From Spiractinospora alimapuensis (lineage in GTDB: Bacteria; Actinomycetota; Actinomycetes; Streptosporangiales; Streptosporangiaceae), in the NCBI RefSeq assembly GCF_018437505.1, contig NZ_CP072467.1, positions 1,426,001-1,490,000 of the forward strand: a stretch of DNA of 64,000 nt, given 5' to 3'. Of this stretch, positions 61,315-64,000 are shown piece by piece. The notes below the pieces were generated by a model. It worked only from the letters and a program-made list of their open reading frames with translations. It was not told the DNA's origin and made no database searches. The translations under genes were made by a program, and so were the position numbers. Each line of letters starts with the position of its first letter. The stretch's first letter is position 1.

Positions 61315-61749
61315 ATGGAACAACGCGTCAGTCTGGTCACGCTCGGGGTCAGCGACCTCCCCCGCTCCCGCGCCTTCTACGAGGCGCTGGGCTGGCGGGG
61401 CCAAGAGGTGGAGGAGACCGTCTTCTTCCAGGCGGGAGGGATGGCGCTCGTCCTGTGGAGCCGGGAGAAGCTCGCCCGCGACGCCGGCCTCCCAAACACT
61501 CCGCCCTCCGGATTCGGCGGCGTCGTTCTCGCGCACAACGTGCGTTCGGACACGGAGGTCGACGAGCTGCTGGCCGCGGCGGCGGCCGCCGGCGGCACCG
61601 TCACCAGTCCGGCGGCCACCAACCCCATCGGCTTCTACGTCGGAACCTTCACCGACCCCGACGGGCACCCCTGGGAGATCGCGCACAACCCGGGCTTCCC
61701 GCTCGCGGCGGACGGCTCCGTCACCATTCCCGACTTCGGAGTCACCTAG
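61315..61749 (+). CDS. VOC (glyoxalase/bleomycin-resistance) family protein
   Basis: Protein of 144 residues with paired beta-alpha-beta modules: VSLVTLGVSDLPRSRAFYEALGW, FQAGGMALVLWSR, and in the second half FYVGTFTDPDGHPWEIAHNPGF. The VOC fold binds a metal or sequesters small toxic molecules; the metal residues here are incomplete, so it could be a binding protein rather than an enzyme. Probably leaderless mRNA. Monocistronic. Confidence 0.9.
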   Translation: MEQRVSLVTLGVSDLPRSRAFYEALGWRGQEVEETVFFQAGGMALVLWSREKLARDAGLPNTPPSGFGGVVLAHNVRSDTEVDELLAAAAAAGGTVTSPAATNPIGFYVGTFTDPDGHPWEIAHNPGFPLAADGSVTIPDFGVT

Positions 61750-61785
61750 GTTCCCGCCTCGGGACGCCCGATCGGAAGCCTGCCG

Positions 61786-63120
61786 TCAGAGTCGGGAGGG
61801 ACGGTACAGCGCCAGGAATCCCAACGCACCCAGCAATGGAAACACCGCGAGCACGGCGATCGTCACTCCGAGCGGCGCGACCGCGTACACCGCGCCCGCC
61901 GTCGCGGACCCCACCGCGCCCCCGACGAAGAACGTCAGGTTGAGCAGCCCTAGCCCCCCGCCGCGCTGCTCGGGGGCCAGATACCCCGTCATGAGTCCCG
62001 TCACCACAACCTGCACCACCGAAAAGGCGGCGAATCCCAGCGAGGCGGCGAGGACGAGGCCAACGGCGACAGCGGACAGAGGTGCGACCACGAGCAGCGC
62101 CACGCCGTACGCTGTCGCGATCGTGACCGCCCACGTGCGGGCCCCACTACCGAGGGCGTATCGTCCAGCGGTCCGGGAGAGGGCCGCGCCCGCCGCGGCG
62201 CCCGGCAACAGCGCCAGTCCGACGGTGAGCACACTCCAGCCATGAACGTCGGTGAGGACCTGCGGCACGACGAACATGACCGAGAACAGGCCCGCGTAGG
62301 TGCCCGCGCCCACGAGGGCCGCGCCACGGTACTGACGGTCGCGTACGAGGTCCCGCGGCACGAACCCCGCCGAAGTTCGCCGAGTGCGGAACACGAGCAG
62401 GAGCAGCGCGGCGCCACCCACGGCGACCACGGCGACGATCGTGCTCACGCCCAGCCCCAGGGCGGGTTCCTGCAGCAGGATCACCACGCACGCGACGGCC
62501 GTGGTCAGGGTTGCCGCCCCGAGGAGATCGACCTGCCGGCCCGAGCCGTCACGTCGCAGCAGTCGCCAGCAACCGGGGACGGCCAGCAGGGCCAGTGCTG
62601 GCAGCACCACGGTCGCTCGCCACGAGGCGACGTCGGTGACCACTCCGCCGGCCAGGGTGGCACATGCGGCGAACAGGGCCATCGCGCCACCGAACACGCC
62701 GAGGACGGTCGCGCGGTCCTCTGGACGAACCGAACCGACGAGCGACAGGGCGGAGGCGGACATCGCGCCCGATCCAGCGCCGAGGCACAGGCGTCCGAGA
62801 ACGAGGACGGAGAGGTCCGGCGCCCACAGACAGATCCCCGTCCCGACGAGCAGCAGCCCCGACCCGACGGTGAGCACGATCCGTCCTCCGGCCGCGTCGG
62901 ACCAGCGCCCGAAGAGAGCGATTCCGATGCCCAACGCGAGCGCGTGGGCGGTGAGGACCCAGGTGACGGTCCCGGCGTCCACCCCGAGGTCCACCGTCGC
63001 CTCCGGCAGTGCGAGTCCGGCGGCGGTGACGCCGAACACCGACGGTCCGAAGAGGGCGCCGAGGCGTATTCCGAAGGAGACCGCACCGGGGGTTCGGGAC
63101 ACGTTCTGTGTGGTGTTCAT
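61786..63120 (-). CDS. MFS multidrug-type exporter
   Basis: Membrane protein of 444 residues with about fourteen hydrophobic segments, as in DHA2-type drug exporters. WVLTAHALALGIGIALFGRWSDAAGG (loop motif GRWSDAAGGR), GAGSGAMSASALSLVG and GLMTGYLAPEQRGGGLGL are typical. Divergent from a LysR regulator gene, with a palindrome between. Likely proton-driven efflux of small hydrophobic compounds; substrate unknown. Confidence 0.88.
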   Translation of the reverse strand: MNTTQNVSRTPGAVSFGIRLGALFGPSVFGVTAAGLALPEATVDLGVDAGTVTWVLTAHALALGIGIALFGRWSDAAGGRIVLTVGSGLLLVGTGICLWAPDLSVLVLGRLCLGAGSGAMSASALSLVGSVRPEDRATVLGVFGGAMALFAACATLAGGVVTDVASWRATVVLPALALLAVPGCWRLLRRDGSGRQVDLLGAATLTTAVACVVILLQEPALGLGVSTIVAVVAVGGAALLLLVFRTRRTSAGFVPRDLVRDRQYRGAALVGAGTYAGLFSVMFVVPQVLTDVHGWSVLTVGLALLPGAAAGAALSRTAGRYALGSGARTWAVTIATAYGVALLVVAPLSAVAVGLVLAASLGFAAFSVVQVVVTGLMTGYLAPEQRGGGLGLLNLTFFVGGAVGSATAGAVYAVAPLGVTIAVLAVFPLLGALGFLALYRPSRL

Positions 63121-63252
63121 GGGCGGCCGTCCCGGCCCGTTGGGAGTGAAGTCGTTCTGTCCGGGCACGCCCCGGGGGTCGACAGTGTGTTCATGTCGTG
63201 CATCCCACCGCGTGCACACCCACCGAACCAGGGGCGATTCCGACGTACAGTT

Positions 63253-63267
63253 ATCACGAATCGTGAT
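63253..63267. promoter_or_regulatory. LysR-type palindrome between MFS and LysR genes
   Basis: ATCACGA-A-TCGTGAT, a perfect 7-1-7 inverted repeat, 13 bp upstream of the LysR GTG. The likely LysR autoregulatory or activation site. Confidence 0.5.
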
Positions 63268-63280
63268 CGGAGGGGGTTCC

Positions 63281-64000
63281 GTGGAACTGCGACAGCTCCG
63301 TTACTTCGCGGCGGTCGCGGAGCGCGGTGGTTTCGCCCGGGCCGCGGAGTGGCTGCACGTGGGGCAGCCGGCAGTGAGCCAACAAGTTCGCCGCCTGGAA
63401 CGGGAACTGGGTGTCGCGCTGTTCGATCGCTCTACGCGTCACGTCCGCCTGACGAGTGCGGGGACGCGTCTCCTCCCTGAGGCCCGTGCGGTCCTCGCCA
63501 CCGCCGAACGCACCACGCAGGTGGCGGCCGAACTGGCGGGTATCTCCGCCTCCACTCTGCGCCTGGCAACGGGCGCCGGCCCCGGGGACCTGTTCTACGC
63601 CCTTCTCGAGCATGCGCGACGTCACGCCCCCGATGTCCAGGTGCGCCTGACCAAGACCTCGGTCGACGACCGCCTCACCGGCGTCCGTCACGGCTCCCTG
63701 GACGCGGCACTGGTTCGGGACCAGCATGAGCGACCCGACCTGGAGTTGATCCCCATTTGGTCGGACCCCCTCGTCGTCGCGCTGCCCTCCACCCACCCCC
63801 TCGCACACGCGGAGGCGGTCGACCTAGCCGATCTGGGCGGGCTTCCGCTGCGTCTGGCCCTACGGCGTAACAACGTCGCGTTCCACCGGCTCGTCCACGA
63901 GGCACTCGCCAGAGCCGGCGTCGCACCGCCCGCTGGTCCACTCTTCACCCGACTCCAGGACACGTTGTCGGACATCGCCCAGTCAGCTCCTTCGTGGACC
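63281..64000 (+). CDS. LysR-family regulator (truncated by window end)
   Basis: The first 240 residues are present. Helix-turn-helix LRQLRYFAAVAERGGFARAAEWLHVGQPAVSQQVRRLERELG and FDRSTRHVRLT are the LysR signature; the effector domain begins near residue 90 (LRLATGAGPGDLFYALLEHA). GTG 63281 has GGAGGGGG 5 nt upstream. Probably controls the divergent MFS exporter. Confidence 0.92.
   Translation, partial: MELRQLRYFAAVAERGGFARAAEWLHVGQPAVSQQVRRLERELGVALFDRSTRHVRLTSAGTRLLPEARAVLATAERTTQVAAELAGISASTLRLATGAGPGDLFYALLEHARRHAPDVQVRLTKTSVDDRLTGVRHGSLDAALVRDQHERPDLELIPIWSDPLVVALPSTHPLAHAEAVDLADLGGLPLRLALRRNNVAFHRLVHEALARAGVAPPAGPLFTRLQDTLSDIAQSAPSWT

Overview
The window is high-GC DNA from a filamentous actinomycete, most likely of the Nocardiopsaceae type (inference). 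The signs are GC-rich third codon positions, frequent GTG and TTG starts, an SAV2177-type methyltransferase, and several genes whose ATG sits 6-7 nt after a TANNNT -10 box (leaderless pattern). One stretch (20.7-23.6 kb) is visibly lower in GC than the rest. I see no rRNA, tRNA or CRISPR array.

Layout. 0-3.3 kb is a scrap region: an IS5-family remnant at the left edge, a small lipoprotein operon, three small genes resembling toxin-immunity proteins with no toxin beside them, and a 90-bp duplicate of the end of a downstream aldo/keto reductase gene. 3.4-6.4 kb holds a GlpP-type antiterminator gene, then a promoter, a leader with mutually exclusive hairpins, and an MFS transporter gene cut at its 3' end by a complete IS5-family element whose transposase appears to need -1 frameshifting. 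6.4-20.6 kb is ordinary accessory metabolism: an MFS/IclR pair, a methyltransferase behind a Fur/Zur-like palindrome, an LPVTG surface protein, aldo/keto reductase, MBL hydrolase, a multicopper-oxidase homologue that has lost C-terminal copper ligands, an acyltransferase/TetR pair, another methyltransferase and a heme peroxidase.

20.7-38.4 kb is the most distinctive part. A leftward operon of four membrane-anchored, coiled-coil proteins of unknown function (lower GC) lies downstream of a leftward type IV secretion-like operon: DUF6668-like protein, two small membrane proteins, a frameshifted VirB6/TrbL-like channel protein, an SCO6880-type protein, a VirB4-like ATPase, a TraG/VirD4-like coupling ATPase, a lipoprotein, a Q/N-rich protein and a DUF4913 protein. 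A divergent rightward set encodes a transglycosylase/NlpC-like protein lacking the expected Cys, a VirB8-like-topology protein, a murein-peptidase-like protein and a small Ala/Thr-rich protein. The two arms share a low-GC control region with tandem 17-bp repeats. No relaxase gene is visible here.

38.4-51.9 kb: a membrane spermidine-synthase-like cluster with DUF350, DUF2617 and DUF4178 proteins; a five-gene oligopeptide ABC transporter operon; an M20 amidohydrolase; a hypothetical protein and a methyltransferase. 52-55.8 kb: proline racemase/hydroxyproline epimerase, a DapA-family enzyme, an Asp/Glu racemase-family enzyme and an XRE-cupin regulator, probably one amino-acid catabolic locus. 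55.9-64 kb: UBP zinc finger protein, a 0.9-kb stretch with no convincing gene, a saccharopine-dehydrogenase-like protein, a Tat-exported PhoX-type phosphatase, a TSUP exporter, a VOC protein, and an MFS/LysR divergent pair running off the right edge.
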